In this document: positions 1-6,996 of the stretch, in pieces
How positions within the stretch are numbered: position 1 is the first letter of the stretch
How the letters are laid out: every line of letters begins with the position of its first letter
Origin: Candidatus Omnitrophota bacterium
GTDB lineage: Bacteria > Omnitrophota > Gorgyraeia > Gygaellales > Profunditerraquicolaceae
Assembly (NCBI GenBank): GCA_023229385.1
Contig: JALNZI010000012.1
Location: 1 to 33,339 of the forward strand
Length of the DNA: 33,339 nucleotides
Reading direction: 5' to 3'
Notes under the pieces: model-generated
What the model was told of the DNA's origin: nothing
The model's input: only the letters and a program-made list of their open reading frames with translations
Databases searched by the model: none
Program-made: the position numbers and the translations under genes

Positions 1-657
1 TTGATTATATCCAGTTAGTGCAGTGTTTTGTTTATCTACAATTGCTCGACAATGTAATTCATTTTTATCTGCCCAAAATATTCCACCAAATTTATTATGA
101 CCACCACGGCGATAACCAACGGTTGACAACAATTCAACATCCCTTTGACTATTGAAAAATAAATCATTGATTGTGTCAGCTAATAAAAAATTAATTCGCA
201 AAAAATCAAGTTTGAATTTACATCCGATATTTAATTCATCAGTGATCCCATTGTATAATATTGAGTCGGATGTATATTCATCCCAAAATCCATTACTAAT
301 TCCTGCATGAGTCCATAAATAATTTTGCATTTGATATGCTACCTTAAATGAATTTAAATTGTGTTGGAATATGTTATGCAACAAAAAGGCATACGATTCT
401 CGTCTTCCCGAACATCTGAATTTCGTATCATCATTAAACAAATATTGTAAATCGTGATTACCTAATAGTAATTCTACTTTATCGGGATATGTTTTTTTAA
501 ATTCAATCAATGAATAAAGATTGTTTATAATATCTTCATCACTGACTGTAAACGAATCTACATAATCACCCAAAAATATAATTTTGTCAAAATCACCGGG
601 TACAATTCGGTCAAGTACATTGTTTCCGTGTGTGTCTCCTATACTAAGTATTTTCAT
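1..657 (-). CDS. Calcineurin-like metallophosphoesterase, C-terminus cut by window edge
   Basis: The frame runs from ATG at 657 to the window edge without a stop, about 219 codons. The metallophosphoesterase motifs appear in order: GDTHG at residues 7-11, GDYVD at 30-34, GNHD at 66-69 and WTHAG with His117. These are the metal-binding residues of the PP2A/ApaH-like superfamily, which hydrolyses phosphoesters such as phosphoprotein or diadenosine tetraphosphate; the substrate here cannot be told. The start codon overlaps the stop of the upstream Nudix gene (ATGA), so the two are probably translationally coupled and may act together on nucleotide or RNA 5' ends (inference). The C-terminal part lies outside the window. 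Confidence 0.85.
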   Translation of the reverse strand, partial: MKILSIGDTHGNNVLDRIVPGDFDKIIFLGDYVDSFTVSDEDIINNLYSLIEFKKTYPDKVELLLGNHDLQYLFNDDTKFRCSGRRESYAFLLHNIFQHNLNSFKVAYQMQNYLWTHAGISNGFWDEYTSDSILYNGITDELNIGCKFKLDFLRINFLLADTINDLFFNSQRDVELLSTVGYRRGGHNKFGGIFWADKNELHCRAIVDKQNTALTGYNQ

Positions 658-1094
658 CGGTCTATTGTCTGGTTTTCTATCAATTTATTAATTATACTAT
701 TATATTTCATATGTAATCTGTTTTTTGCTTCTCCAAACGAAACAAATCCTGCCCAATCAACTTCTTCTGTTTGTAATTGATTAACCGGAATTATTTCTTG
801 TTCCAATCCAATTTGAGAAATGTCATCAATATATAGTTTGTATAGATGATGAATTTTGTATCTTGTTTCAAATATAATCGGGATGTAATCATGCAATAAG
901 TCTTTATCTATTTCAATACCAATCTCTTCTTTAGTTTCACGAATTGCTGCTTCAATTGAAGTCTCATCCTCATTAATTATTCCCTTTGGAAATGAAAATG
1001 TTAAATGCCATTTGGAATTAGTCGGATGACAGATTAAAACTTCCTTGTTTTTAAGAATGATAATTATTCCCGATGTAGTTGGTTTTTTATTCAT
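654..1094 (-). CDS. Nudix hydrolase
   Basis: A 146-residue protein with a full Nudix box (GX5EX7REUXEEXGU) at about residues 38-60, ending in RETKEEIGI. Nudix enzymes hydrolyse nucleoside diphosphates linked to another group, with Mg2+ held by the box glutamates. The length is that of a single-domain family member. The glycine-rich FPKGI lead-in resembles the small ApnA/NTP-directed branch, but the substrate is not readable from sequence. It overlaps the metallophosphoesterase start by 4 bp. Phage Nudix proteins have been linked to NTP-pool cleaning and RNA decapping; which applies here is unknown. Confidence 0.85.
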   Translation of the reverse strand: MNKKPTTSGIIIILKNKEVLICHPTNSKWHLTFSFPKGIINEDETSIEAAIRETKEEIGIEIDKDLLHDYIPIIFETRYKIHHLYKLYIDDISQIGLEQEIIPVNQLQTEEVDWAGFVSFGEAKNRLHMKYNSIINKLIENQTIDR

Positions 1095-1115
1095 AACTCA
1101 ATTTTCAAAATAAAA

Positions 1116-1382
1116 TTAAATACCAGTTATTTCATAATCACCAGAATATAATTTTAAAACATACAATTTGTTGTATTTAAGTAAACGTGTCATTTTTTCT
1201 GTACTTCCTATCAATCTTCCAGCTACCATCCAATACCATAACATCACTCCAGTGGATCTTCGGTGTCTGCTTGATGTATTTCGATACAATTTCAAATCGG
1301 TTGTTAATTCATCTTCCAATCCGCAACAATCACAATCCGATTTAATTTTATTTATTAATTTTTGTCTTATTCCTTTCATCAC
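1116..1382 (-). CDS. Unknown 88-residue protein
   Basis: A basic protein with one CDCC motif near residues 17-20 and a WYWMV hydrophobic patch in the middle. I recognise no family. It begins with two adjacent ATG codons (1382 and 1379). A good promoter at 1384-1415 sits so close that transcription would start at or next to the second ATG, implying a leaderless or nearly leaderless message. Being on the dominant strand and behind a promoter supports it as a gene. A plus-strand frame over the same DNA is judged a shadow. Confidence 0.6.
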   Translation of the reverse strand: MMKGIRQKLINKIKSDCDCCGLEDELTTDLKLYRNTSSRHRRSTGVMLWYWMVAGRLIGSTEKMTRLLKYNKLYVLKLYSGDYEITGI

Positions 1383-1383
1383 A

Positions 1384-1415
1384 CAAATATAAAAACAATT
1401 TCTGACAAAACCAAA
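1384..1415 (-). promoter_or_regulatory. Bacteroidetes-type promoter
   Basis: Minus strand: -33 element TTTG (1412-1415), 20-bp spacer, -7 element TATATTTG (1384-1391), fitting TAnnTTTG. It lies between tRNA-Glu and the 88-residue gene. It matches the other promoters here in the upstream AATTTGG core but lacks their conserved GTAGAATAATTTAAA downstream sequence. Confidence 0.7.
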
Positions 1416-1423
1416 TTAAATTT

Positions 1424-1499
1424 TGGTAACCCATAGGAGATTTGAACTCCTTTTTCCAGATTGAAAATCTGACGTCCTAACCAATTAGACTAATGGGTC
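1424..1499 (-). tRNA. tRNA-Glu (UUC)
   Basis: A complete cloverleaf on the minus strand. The 7-bp acceptor is GACCCAT with ATGGGTT (one G-U pair). The D-stem is GTCT/GGAC and the anticodon loop TTTTCAA carries UUC. The T-stem/loop is AGGAG TTCAAAT CTCCT. CCA is encoded (1424-1426). This is the best formed tRNA of the cluster. Confidence 0.95.
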
Positions 1500-1505
1500 A
1501 ATTTG

Positions 1506-1569
1506 AGTGAATAACTGGAATCGAACCAGTAACTATTGTTTTGCAGACAATCATACTACCATTATTCAC
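1506..1569 (-). tRNA. tRNA-Cys-like (GCA) with shortened D-arm
   Basis: The acceptor pairs GTGAATA with TATTCAC. The anticodon arm is ATTGT CTGCAAA ACAAT (GCA) and the T-arm ACTGG TTCGATT CCAGT; the discriminator is U, as usual for Cys. Only 11 nt (ATGGTAGTATG) separate the acceptor from the anticodon stem, about 8 nt too few for a normal D-arm, giving 64 nt in total. The other arms are perfect, so it is either an unusual functional tRNA or one with a deletion. No CCA is encoded. Confidence 0.65.
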
Positions 1570-1576
1570 ATTTTAG

Positions 1577-1648
1577 TAGCGGGTGAGGGAATCGAACCCC
1601 CTATTTCTGGCTTATGGGGCCAGTAACTTACCATTTGTTCTACCCGCA
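1577..1648 (-). tRNA. tRNA-Met (CAU)
   Basis: The acceptor GCGGGT/ACCCGC pairs, with a U1-U72 mismatch at the end. The anticodon stem is CTGGC/GCCAG with loop CCCATAA (CAU). The T-arm is GGGGG TTCGATT CCCTC. Position 33 is C rather than the nearly universal U, and the 1-72 mismatch recalls initiators, but the GGG/CCC anticodon-stem pairs of an initiator are absent. A CAU anticodon could also be a lysidine-modified Ile tRNA. The 3' end reads ACTA, close to but not CCA. Confidence 0.72.
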
Positions 1649-1653
1649 ATTTG

Positions 1654-1783
1654 TTTGGATAGCAGGACTCGAACCTGCATTAATTGTACTTTTATCCTGT
1701 CTGTTTAACTCGACGTCTGTGTTTATTGATGCAGCTAACATCACACAACCAAACAGAGTGTCTACCAATTTCACCACATCCAA
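1654..1783 (-). tRNA. tRNA-Leu-like gene with about 45-nt insert in the anticodon arm
   Basis: The outer parts are those of a class II Leu tRNA. The acceptor is TTGGATG/TATCCAA with discriminator A, the D-arm is GTGAAATTGGTAGACAC and the T-arm GCAGG TTCGAGT CCTGC. The gene is 130 nt rather than about 85. Between the outer anticodon-stem halves (TCTGTTT and AAACAGA) lies a segment that can fold on itself (GTGTGATG, loop, CATC...ACAC). The anticodon cannot be read with confidence. It may be an intron-bearing, interrupted or degenerate tRNA; the insert is too small for a group I intron. Confidence 0.6.
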
Positions 1784-1817
1784 ACCAACTTAAAATACTA
1801 ATCTAATTAAAAATCTG

Positions 1818-1885
1818 TGGAACTGACGGGTAACGACCCCGTGTATATGCAGACTTTCATCTGCACTCAATCAAATTTCAGCCCC
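1818..1885 (-). tRNA. Degenerate tRNA-Phe-like (GAA?)
   Basis: The acceptor is GGGGCTG/CAGTTCC (two G-U pairs). The anticodon stem is TGCAG/CTGCA around an 8-nt loop ATGAAAGT containing GAA after a U33. The T-stem ACGGG/CCCGT encloses loop GTCGTTA, which lacks the usual T54 and A58. The D-arm region is only 13 nt. Its place in the tRNA run supports a tRNA origin, but the departures suggest decay or a tRNA mimic. Confidence 0.45.
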
Positions 1886-1893
1886 AAGTTTGT

Positions 1894-2079
1894 TTATTTT
1901 TTTAAACAATCACCAGTTTTACAAGTTGTACTATCAACTACAACGGTTGAGTCTACTTTTACTGTATCAGTGGTAATAGAATCATTTTTGTTGTTGTCAT
2001 TTTTAGTACTCGATGTACAAGATGATGTAGCTAAGAAACATATTGCAGCTACGGCAATCATTACGAATAATCTTTTCAT
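1894..2079 (-). CDS. Small lipoprotein (61 residues)
   Basis: It starts MKRLF, followed by a hydrophobic stretch to residue 17 and TSSC with Cys21 as probable lipidation site: a signal-peptidase II leader. The mature part of about 41 residues is polar, rich in Asp, Thr, Lys and Val, with two more cysteines near the end (CKTGDC). After cleavage it would be anchored in a host membrane. Such tiny phage lipoproteins can act in superinfection exclusion or receptor masking; that role is inference from type only. It lies beside the tRNA cluster. A plus-strand frame over it is a shadow. Confidence 0.7.
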   Translation of the reverse strand: MKRLFVMIAVAAICFLATSSCTSSTKNDNNKNDSITTDTVKVDSTVVVDSTTCKTGDCLKK

Positions 2080-2177
2080 TGTTTTAAATTAAGTTATATT
2101 TATAAATAGTTAAAAATTTCAATTTGTGTCATTTTTCTTTGTTTTGCCAACAACTTTTAAAATCGTTGGTGTTATAA

Positions 2178-2381
2178 TTATAATTTACTGAGTAATTCAT
2201 CTAACTTGAACTCGATTTCGTCAAGTCTCTCTGAATTTGAATATGTCAACAATGATTTGTCAACATCTTTCAATTGTCCACCGGTCATTCCAGAAGCAAT
2301 TAAAATTAGTTCTTCTTCTTCGTATATGGTTGCAGTCAAATTTTTCCGCTTAAGTAATAATTCATGAAAATGATCCATCAT
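2178..2381 (-). CDS. Unknown 67-residue acidic protein
   Basis: It opens with two Met codons and overlaps the stop of the upstream 218-residue gene. The composition is acidic, and a C-terminal helix with leucine spacing (LDEIEFKLDELLSKL) suggests a short coiled coil. No family recognised. Confidence 0.6.
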   Translation of the reverse strand: MMDHFHELLLKRKNLTATIYEEEELILIASGMTGGQLKDVDKSLLTYSNSERLDEIEFKLDELLSKL

Positions 2382-3037
2382 TATTCGGATTTTAATTTTG
2401 AAATTATACTGGAGTGATTTTTTATCAATTCATTGTATTCTTCTACCCAAGAAATACTAACAGGTAATCCAGCATTTAAATACCTTGCAATTGCTCCATA
2501 AACTTCATTGAACCGATTGATCGTAGTTTCGGTTTTGTATATATCTTTTGGTCTCAATCCAATTGGTGGTCTTTCTACGTGAATAGATTTTATAAAATCT
2601 TCTTCTACTCTGTTAGATTTATATCCAGATAATTTGATGAATTGTTCAATCGTTAATTCAACCGGATCATTCTGAAAATTTTCTTTACATGAATATAATT
2701 GTGTTCCACCCGTCCCTTTACCACCATCATATCCATAAAAATCATTAAGTGCACTACCAACACACCCCATGTTATATTTGTCATTTAAATAACGTAGTAC
2801 TGTGTCTTTAAACAATTGACTTCCATCATTTTTTACACACCAACACCGTGGTAATGTAGTTAACCTTCCTTCATCAATTTCTTGTTGTACCCATTCCGTT
2901 TCCGAAACTTTTGTAAAATTATATATACCACCAATAATTAAATTATTTACATTATTCGATATAAAATACTGGTCAGATTCCGGGAAAATGAATCCAAACC
3001 TACTCAACTCTTTCGCTATGCATTTATAATACTTCAT
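2381..3037 (-). CDS. Unknown 218-residue protein
   Basis: A soluble-looking protein without signal or TM segment. It has a glycine-rich patch in the middle (GYDGGKGTGGTQ) and several Cys residues (CWC near 88-90, CVG, CKE). It overlaps both neighbours by a few bases and is read with the 112-residue membrane protein and the 67-residue protein from the promoter at 3400. I recognise no family. Confidence 0.7.
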   Translation of the reverse strand: MKYYKCIAKELSRFGFIFPESDQYFISNNVNNLIIGGIYNFTKVSETEWVQQEIDEGRLTTLPRCWCVKNDGSQLFKDTVLRYLNDKYNMGCVGSALNDFYGYDGGKGTGGTQLYSCKENFQNDPVELTIEQFIKLSGYKSNRVEEDFIKSIHVERPPIGLRPKDIYKTETTINRFNEVYGAIARYLNAGLPVSISWVEEYNELIKNHSSIISKLKSE

Positions 3038-3372
3038 ATTATTTGTTTTAAAATTGGTTTGTATATATATTTTTCACTACTCCATCCCGGAAGTACATAA
3101 TCATCATGAATATAATTTTGATAATCTGGATGTATTTTTATTTTATATCCATACTCCTGTAATTCTTCATCCCATTCTTCCTCATCAACGATGATGACAT
3201 TTACCCATTGTTCATTACATAAAGAAAATATCATTATAGATACAATATCTCCGATTTGTAGTCCTCGTCTAAATGATGTTAAATCAGATCTGTATTTAAA
3301 TAATTTGTTAAACATATAACAAATTGTTAAGACAGTTCCTGCAATTATAATTGCTATTTCAAATTCGTTCAT
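3034..3372 (-). CDS. Single-TM protein, 112 residues
   Basis: An N-terminal hydrophobic segment (residues 5-23, AIIIAGTVLTICYMF) is followed by a soluble domain rich in Asp, Glu and Tyr. It is first in its operon, with the promoter 28 bp upstream of the ATG, and overlaps the next gene by 4 bp. There is no lipobox, so an N-in/C-out or membrane-tethered protein is likely. Family unknown. Confidence 0.7.
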   Translation of the reverse strand: MNEFEIAIIIAGTVLTICYMFNKLFKYRSDLTSFRRGLQIGDIVSIMIFSLCNEQWVNVIIVDEEEWDEELQEYGYKIKIHPDYQNYIHDDYVLPGWSSEKYIYKPILKQII

Positions 3373-3399
3373 TTTTTTGTTTGTTTTAAATTTATTCTA

Positions 3400-3431
3400 C
3401 AAAAGTAAGTAATGTTTCTGACATTTCCAAA
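3400..3431 (-). promoter_or_regulatory. Bacteroidetes-type promoter
   Basis: Minus strand: TTTG (3428-3431), 20-bp spacer, TACTTTTG (3400-3407), then GTAGAATAAATTTAAAA leading to the 112-residue gene. The upstream AATAAATTTGGAAATGTCAG context is shared with several other copies in the window. Confidence 0.85.
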
Positions 3432-3440
3432 TTTATTTTT

Positions 3441-4724
3441 TTAACCCAAATCATCCATATCAACAAATTTTTCATCATCTTTGTTTTTTGATTCCAATTC
3501 CAAAAATCTAAATGATTTTAATTTGAATGATTCAATATTATTTCCTTCTTTACGAATTACAATTCCTTCTTCTGGTAATTTGTTTTTACAAAATATAGAA
3601 TCTTTTTCAAGATATGTATTTTTAAGATATTGTAATAAATCAATTCTCCAATCTTCAACTGTTTGATTTTCTAATATGGGGAATATATTATTAAGTTTGT
3701 CATAATATATTTCGGGAACGTGTTTAACTCCCAATTCATTACACCGTTGTTTAACTTGATTCCATTGCAATTCGATTATATTTCCATCAATGTTAGTAGT
3801 TGTGATTCGATATACAAATATATTATATTCAGTTAATTCACAACCATAATCAAATGCAACCGATTTTCCTTTTTGAATTGCTCCACCATTTGGTAAATAT
3901 CCAACGATTTCATAATAAATAGTTTCACCTTTATGTAATTGATTTTTAAAATGTTTAACACCTGCATCTGTCCATATATCCATATCATAAAAATGTTGAT
4001 ATTCTTTGTCTGGTTCATTTTTTATAACCTTTCGAGATGCATATATATAATCATATTTGGTATCAATTATATTTATTCCCAATCGTTTGAATGTTGATTC
4101 AATCCAATTTAATTTCTTTTTAACTAATAAATTTGAAGAAATTCCAGCTGTTCCATGAAGTTTCCAAGTAATCGAAACCAAATCATCTGGATTCAATTTG
4201 TATATGTTTTTAGCTAATTGCTCAGTGTCAAAATGAAATTTAAATTGTCCATCAATTATAATTGATTCTTTTGGACTTCTACTTTTTCTACTACCCGGTG
4301 CTCCTGGTGTTCGAGAATATTTTGGAACATATTTTTCACAAATCTTTATTCCGTTAACAGTATCAAATTCGTCTCCTTCATTATATTTTAACTGTTTGGA
4401 TATAAAATCAAGACTTGATAATGGACAGAAAAATCCATCTGATATTTCTCCTCTTAATCGGATTGTTTTAACTTTTCCAGTATCTTCAAACATTCCTGTT
4501 TTATTGATGTCAGAATTTAATTCTGCATGACGATATAGATTATTTGCTTTCAGAAATTCAGGAAGTAATCTTAAATTTGAATCAAAATATAATCCGATGT
4601 CATCTTTTTTTGAATCCAATCCAACTACAATTTGAGTACCAAGAACAGTTGCTAATAATAATCGCTCAGCATTCGGATGTGGACGGACATTCTTTAATTT
4701 AACTACTACTGCTACGTTGTTCAT
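3441..4724 (-). CDS. RNA ligase, Rnl5/DRB0094-type
   Basis: A 427-residue ATP-dependent RNA ligase. The N-terminal OB-like module (RPHPNAERLLLATVLG, then VVGLD) is the signature that precedes the catalytic domain in the Deinococcus DraRnl (Rnl5) family. Motif I is WKLHGTAG with the adenylated lysine near residue 188. Motif IV is EEGIVIR near 388 and motif V FKLKS near 400. The family seals 3'-OH/5'-phosphate breaks in RNA. With the kinase and phosphatase at 6.0-7.4 kb it would complete a T4-like repair of cleaved tRNA (inference). A 22-codon frame upstream ends in a TAATG overlap with its ATG. Confidence 0.9.
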   Translation of the reverse strand: MNNVAVVVKLKNVRPHPNAERLLLATVLGTQIVVGLDSKKDDIGLYFDSNLRLLPEFLKANNLYRHAELNSDINKTGMFEDTGKVKTIRLRGEISDGFFCPLSSLDFISKQLKYNEGDEFDTVNGIKICEKYVPKYSRTPGAPGSRKSRSPKESIIIDGQFKFHFDTEQLAKNIYKLNPDDLVSITWKLHGTAGISSNLLVKKKLNWIESTFKRLGINIIDTKYDYIYASRKVIKNEPDKEYQHFYDMDIWTDAGVKHFKNQLHKGETIYYEIVGYLPNGGAIQKGKSVAFDYGCELTEYNIFVYRITTTNIDGNIIELQWNQVKQRCNELGVKHVPEIYYDKLNNIFPILENQTVEDWRIDLLQYLKNTYLEKDSIFCKNKLPEEGIVIRKEGNNIESFKLKSFRFLELESKNKDDEKFVDMDDLG

Positions 4725-4792
4725 TATCTCCGAAATTTAAAACTTGCAATGATTACATGACATTTTTCGTATACTTCTTTTTTTACATTCAT
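4724..4792 (-). CDS. Possible 22-residue micropeptide
   Basis: ATG at 4790-4792 with the AGTT-ATG leader common in this genome; the stop overlaps the RNA ligase start as TAATG. The peptide is basic with EVYEKCHVIIASFKF in its middle. The start-stop coupling supports translation, either as a leader peptide for the ligase or as a small protein. Too short to assign. Confidence 0.4.
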   Translation of the reverse strand: MNVKKEVYEKCHVIIASFKFRR

Positions 4793-4804
4793 AACTCATT
4801 TTTT

Positions 4805-5002
4805 TTAAAAATGTTGAACATATATAGATTCATCCCACTTTATTTCTATCAGATTACCACAGTGATTACATTTGTATACAATAGTTGATTCAGTGAATCC
4901 ACCTTGCAAGAATGTTTTACAATGTGGACATTGTATTTCATAATCAACTTGTGCCCAAGTCGTTTCTTTTATTTTAGGAATAGATTTTTTGACTCCTTTC
5001 AT
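4805..5002 (-). CDS. Zinc-ribbon protein, 65 residues
   Basis: Two CxxC knuckles (CPHC near 25-28, CNHC near 45-48) separated by about 17 residues form a rubredoxin-like zinc ribbon. The N-terminus is basic. It lies in a run of four small genes read from the promoter at 5857. Zinc ribbons of this size often bind nucleic acid or protein partners; target unknown. Confidence 0.7.
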   Translation of the reverse strand: MKGVKKSIPKIKETTWAQVDYEIQCPHCKTFLQGGFTESTIVYKCNHCGNLIEIKWDESIYVQHF

Positions 5003-5018
5003 AACTTTGTTTTTTAAA

Positions 5019-5237
5019 TTATATTACTTCCCAAGCTTCATATTTTGTTGGGAGTGGTTTATAATCAGTTGGTGATATTTCACCACATTGAGTACATTTC
5101 ATGGAAGGAATCACCGTTTGATGAAAAAAATCATCGTCATAACCACTTACATTTTTTTCGACATGACCACAATGTTCACATACCATATCAGCATAAAAAT
5201 CTCTTCTGTTTTGTGAATTAATTTTTTGTATTTTCAT
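5019..5237 (-). CDS. Zinc-ribbon protein, 72 residues
   Basis: CEHCG near residues 20-24 and CTQCG near 48-52 give a four-cysteine zinc ribbon. Its start codon overlaps the stop of the 109-residue gene (ATGA). The next gene is another zinc ribbon of similar size, so the two may be diverged paralogues, although spacing and flanks differ. Confidence 0.7.
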   Translation of the reverse strand: MKIQKINSQNRRDFYADMVCEHCGHVEKNVSGYDDDFFHQTVIPSMKCTQCGEISPTDYKPLPTKYEAWEVI

Positions 5238-5563
5238 AACTTCATTCTTTTTTTAATCTCTTTCAATCTTTTTAAATGATACGTCATTTCGGAAATAAAT
5301 GTATCAACTTCCCATTCTGAACTAACATCAAAAACATCCGTAACAGTATTTCCTGCATGAAGATATAATGTATGGTCATCCATGTGTCTGGGTTTTTGCA
5401 AAATTAATGCATTACAATCGTTTCCCAAACTTTCGTATTTTTTACCGTACTGTAATTGTTCACCACATAACGCTGCAGATATTTTGTCTGACAACTCAGT
5501 TGAATGTGATTTGATTTGATTTGCACTATCATTATGAATAGTAATTGTTGTCAAGTGTCCCAT
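5234..5563 (-). CDS. Conserved phage protein, 109 residues
   Basis: It starts MGHLTTITIHNDS, has a central RHMDDHTLYLHAGNT and ends in a charged helix (HLKRLKEIKKRMKL). This arrangement resembles a hypothetical family I associate with Bacteroidetes and other large phages (recalled, not searched). No catalytic motif or TM is visible. It overlaps its neighbours on both sides in the 5.0-5.8 kb operon. Confidence 0.7.
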   Translation of the reverse strand: MGHLTTITIHNDSANQIKSHSTELSDKISAALCGEQLQYGKKYESLGNDCNALILQKPRHMDDHTLYLHAGNTVTDVFDVSSEWEVDTFISEMTYHLKRLKEIKKRMKL

Positions 5564-5832
5564 CAGATTATTTGTTTAAATCTTGAATCATTCAAATTAT
5601 CAACGACATTTTTCATAATCCAACCATGATTTATTTTTAAATTACTGAAATCAGAGACATTTTCCATAATCCAAACGTAATCACTCAATTCTGGAAATGT
5701 TGCTTCTATAAAATTAGTGTGTAGGATAAACCAACAACCACAACCTTTTGCAGAATATTGTTTTAATATATCTATCAGTTGATCCAAATTTTCTTCCGTA
5801 AAATCCGATTTCCAAAATGTTACTGTTTTCAT
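5563..5832 (-). CDS. Unknown 89-residue protein
   Basis: First gene behind the promoter at 5857, with the AAAGTT-ATG leader. A VW/WIMENV-type stretch appears twice (WIMENVSDF and WIMKNVVDN), a short internal repeat in the C-terminal half. No family recognised. Confidence 0.6.
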   Translation of the reverse strand: MKTVTFWKSDFTEENLDQLIDILKQYSAKGCGCWFILHTNFIEATFPELSDYVWIMENVSDFSNLKINHGWIMKNVVDNLNDSRFKQII

Positions 5833-5856
5833 AACTTTGTTTTTTAAATTATTCTA

Positions 5857-5888
5857 CAAAAGTAAAACAAATTTCTTAATTTTCCAAA
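5857..5888 (-). promoter_or_regulatory. Bacteroidetes-type promoter
   Basis: TTTG (5885-5888), 20 bp, TACTTTTG (5857-5864) on the minus strand. More than 50 bp around it are almost identical to the promoter at 15797-15828. It drives the four-gene run starting at 5832. Expected transcription start near 5850. Confidence 0.9.
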
Positions 5889-6010
5889 TTTATTTTCATA
5901 CCGCTTAAACGCATTTTCCTTGGTTCTAACAAACGTTATTTGTAAATGATACTTTGCACATAAAAACAATTATCATTCGTTACCGATGAGATATGTAAGT
6001 CTGTGTTGAT

Positions 6011-6514
6011 TTAAAAGTCCCCATCATATACCTGCAAACAAAGTAATCCCAAATCTCTCCACATTTTGACAACTTTGTTTCTATCGTCAATTACTGTGGT
6101 GATATAAAATTTGTCTTTAATTTGATTATTGTATATTTCTTTTTTAATGATTTCATCTGGTCTTCGGTCATTTAATTTTCTCATTATTAAAAATGATTTA
6201 TCAATGACTTTTTCATCAAAATTATTTTCTAACCATTTTTCAGTAGGAATTCTTCCTTTTTCAGATCGACCAGTAACAAATATAATAAAATCATTTGTAT
6301 AACTCAATTGAGTAACCAATTCAATGACAGGAAGATTTGGTGCATCAGTTAAAAGCATATCAGATTCATCATATGGATTCCTATTGGTCATCAATGCTGT
6401 TGTTCCATCAATATCAACAATGATTGCTGATGCCAATGTATTATCTTGTTTAAGTATGAATCTGTTTGATTCAGTATGAGTCATTGTTTTATTTTTTCTA
6501 AAATAGTCAGTCAT
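6011..6514 (-). CDS. Polynucleotide 3'-phosphatase (HAD), T4 Pnkp C-terminal-like
   Basis: 167 residues with HAD motif I VDIDGT near 33-38, a hydrophobic strand ending FVTGRS (motif II) near 95-100, and a late TVIDDRNKVVKMWR with the paired Asp of motif IV. The order and the ending (GLLCLQVYDGDF) are those of the phosphatase half of T4 polynucleotide kinase-phosphatase. The enzyme removes 3'-phosphate or 2',3'-cyclic phosphate from RNA ends. In T4 it is fused to the kinase; here it is separate, with one unknown gene between. Its start overlaps that gene's stop (TAATG). Confidence 0.85.
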   Translation of the reverse strand: MTDYFRKNKTMTHTESNRFILKQDNTLASAIIVDIDGTTALMTNRNPYDESDMLLTDAPNLPVIELVTQLSYTNDFIIFVTGRSEKGRIPTEKWLENNFDEKVIDKSFLIMRKLNDRRPDEIIKKEIYNNQIKDKFYITTVIDDRNKVVKMWRDLGLLCLQVYDGDF

Positions 6515-6996
6515 TATGGTTTAAATATTTTTGACAAAATTATATCACCACAAATGTCAATTGCTTGTTGTGCTGCTTCTTTGTTTTTAAATATAAAGGG
6601 AATTGGTATGTTAATCAATACACCAGTATTTAAATTATTCATTTCAAATTCAATACAATGTGGAATATATTTTTTATAACGATTGTCATATGAAATGCAA
6701 TAACCCTCATTACATTGACAAAAATCGGTTGTCCATGGTATCATTATCCAATAATCCTCATTCAAATCTTCTGCTACTAATTTGAGTATTTCACATGCAT
6801 CACCAAACGAAAAATCATGTGGATCGGTTGAGGCAACACCCCAAGATGTAAATTTGGTCGGATTGTTGTTTACATATTGTCTAACATAGTGCTGTAAGTC
6901 ATGTTCATGTTTTTGTTTGTATACCAATTCGGTATCATTTGAATTTGTTTCATCTAACACAAATCCTTCTGGTATTTTAAATTTAATTTCTTTCAT
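6514..6996 (-). CDS. Unknown 160-residue protein between kinase and phosphatase
   Basis: It begins MKEIKFKIPEGFVLDETNS and ends in a motif where a residue run KNKEAAQQAIDICGDIIL forms a helix. This head and tail resemble a hypothetical family common in Bacteroidetes phages (recalled only). The central part has CQCNEGYC, a possible metal site. It overlaps both RNA-repair genes by 4-5 bp, so it is translated with them; whether it takes part in repair is unknown. Confidence 0.7.
   Translation of the reverse strand: MKEIKFKIPEGFVLDETNSNDTELVYKQKHEHDLQHYVRQYVNNNPTKFTSWGVASTDPHDFSFGDACEILKLVAEDLNEDYWIMIPWTTDFCQCNEGYCISYDNRYKKYIPHCIEFEMNNLNTGVLINIPIPFIFKNKEAAQQAIDICGDIILSKIFKP

Noticed and set aside
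1654..1783. Group I intron in tRNA-Leu
   Set aside because: The insert is about 45 nt, far below the size of a group I core.
2148..2172. CCAAC/GTTGG stem as a terminator
   Set aside because: Only 5 bp with a long loop and no T-run on the transcribed side.
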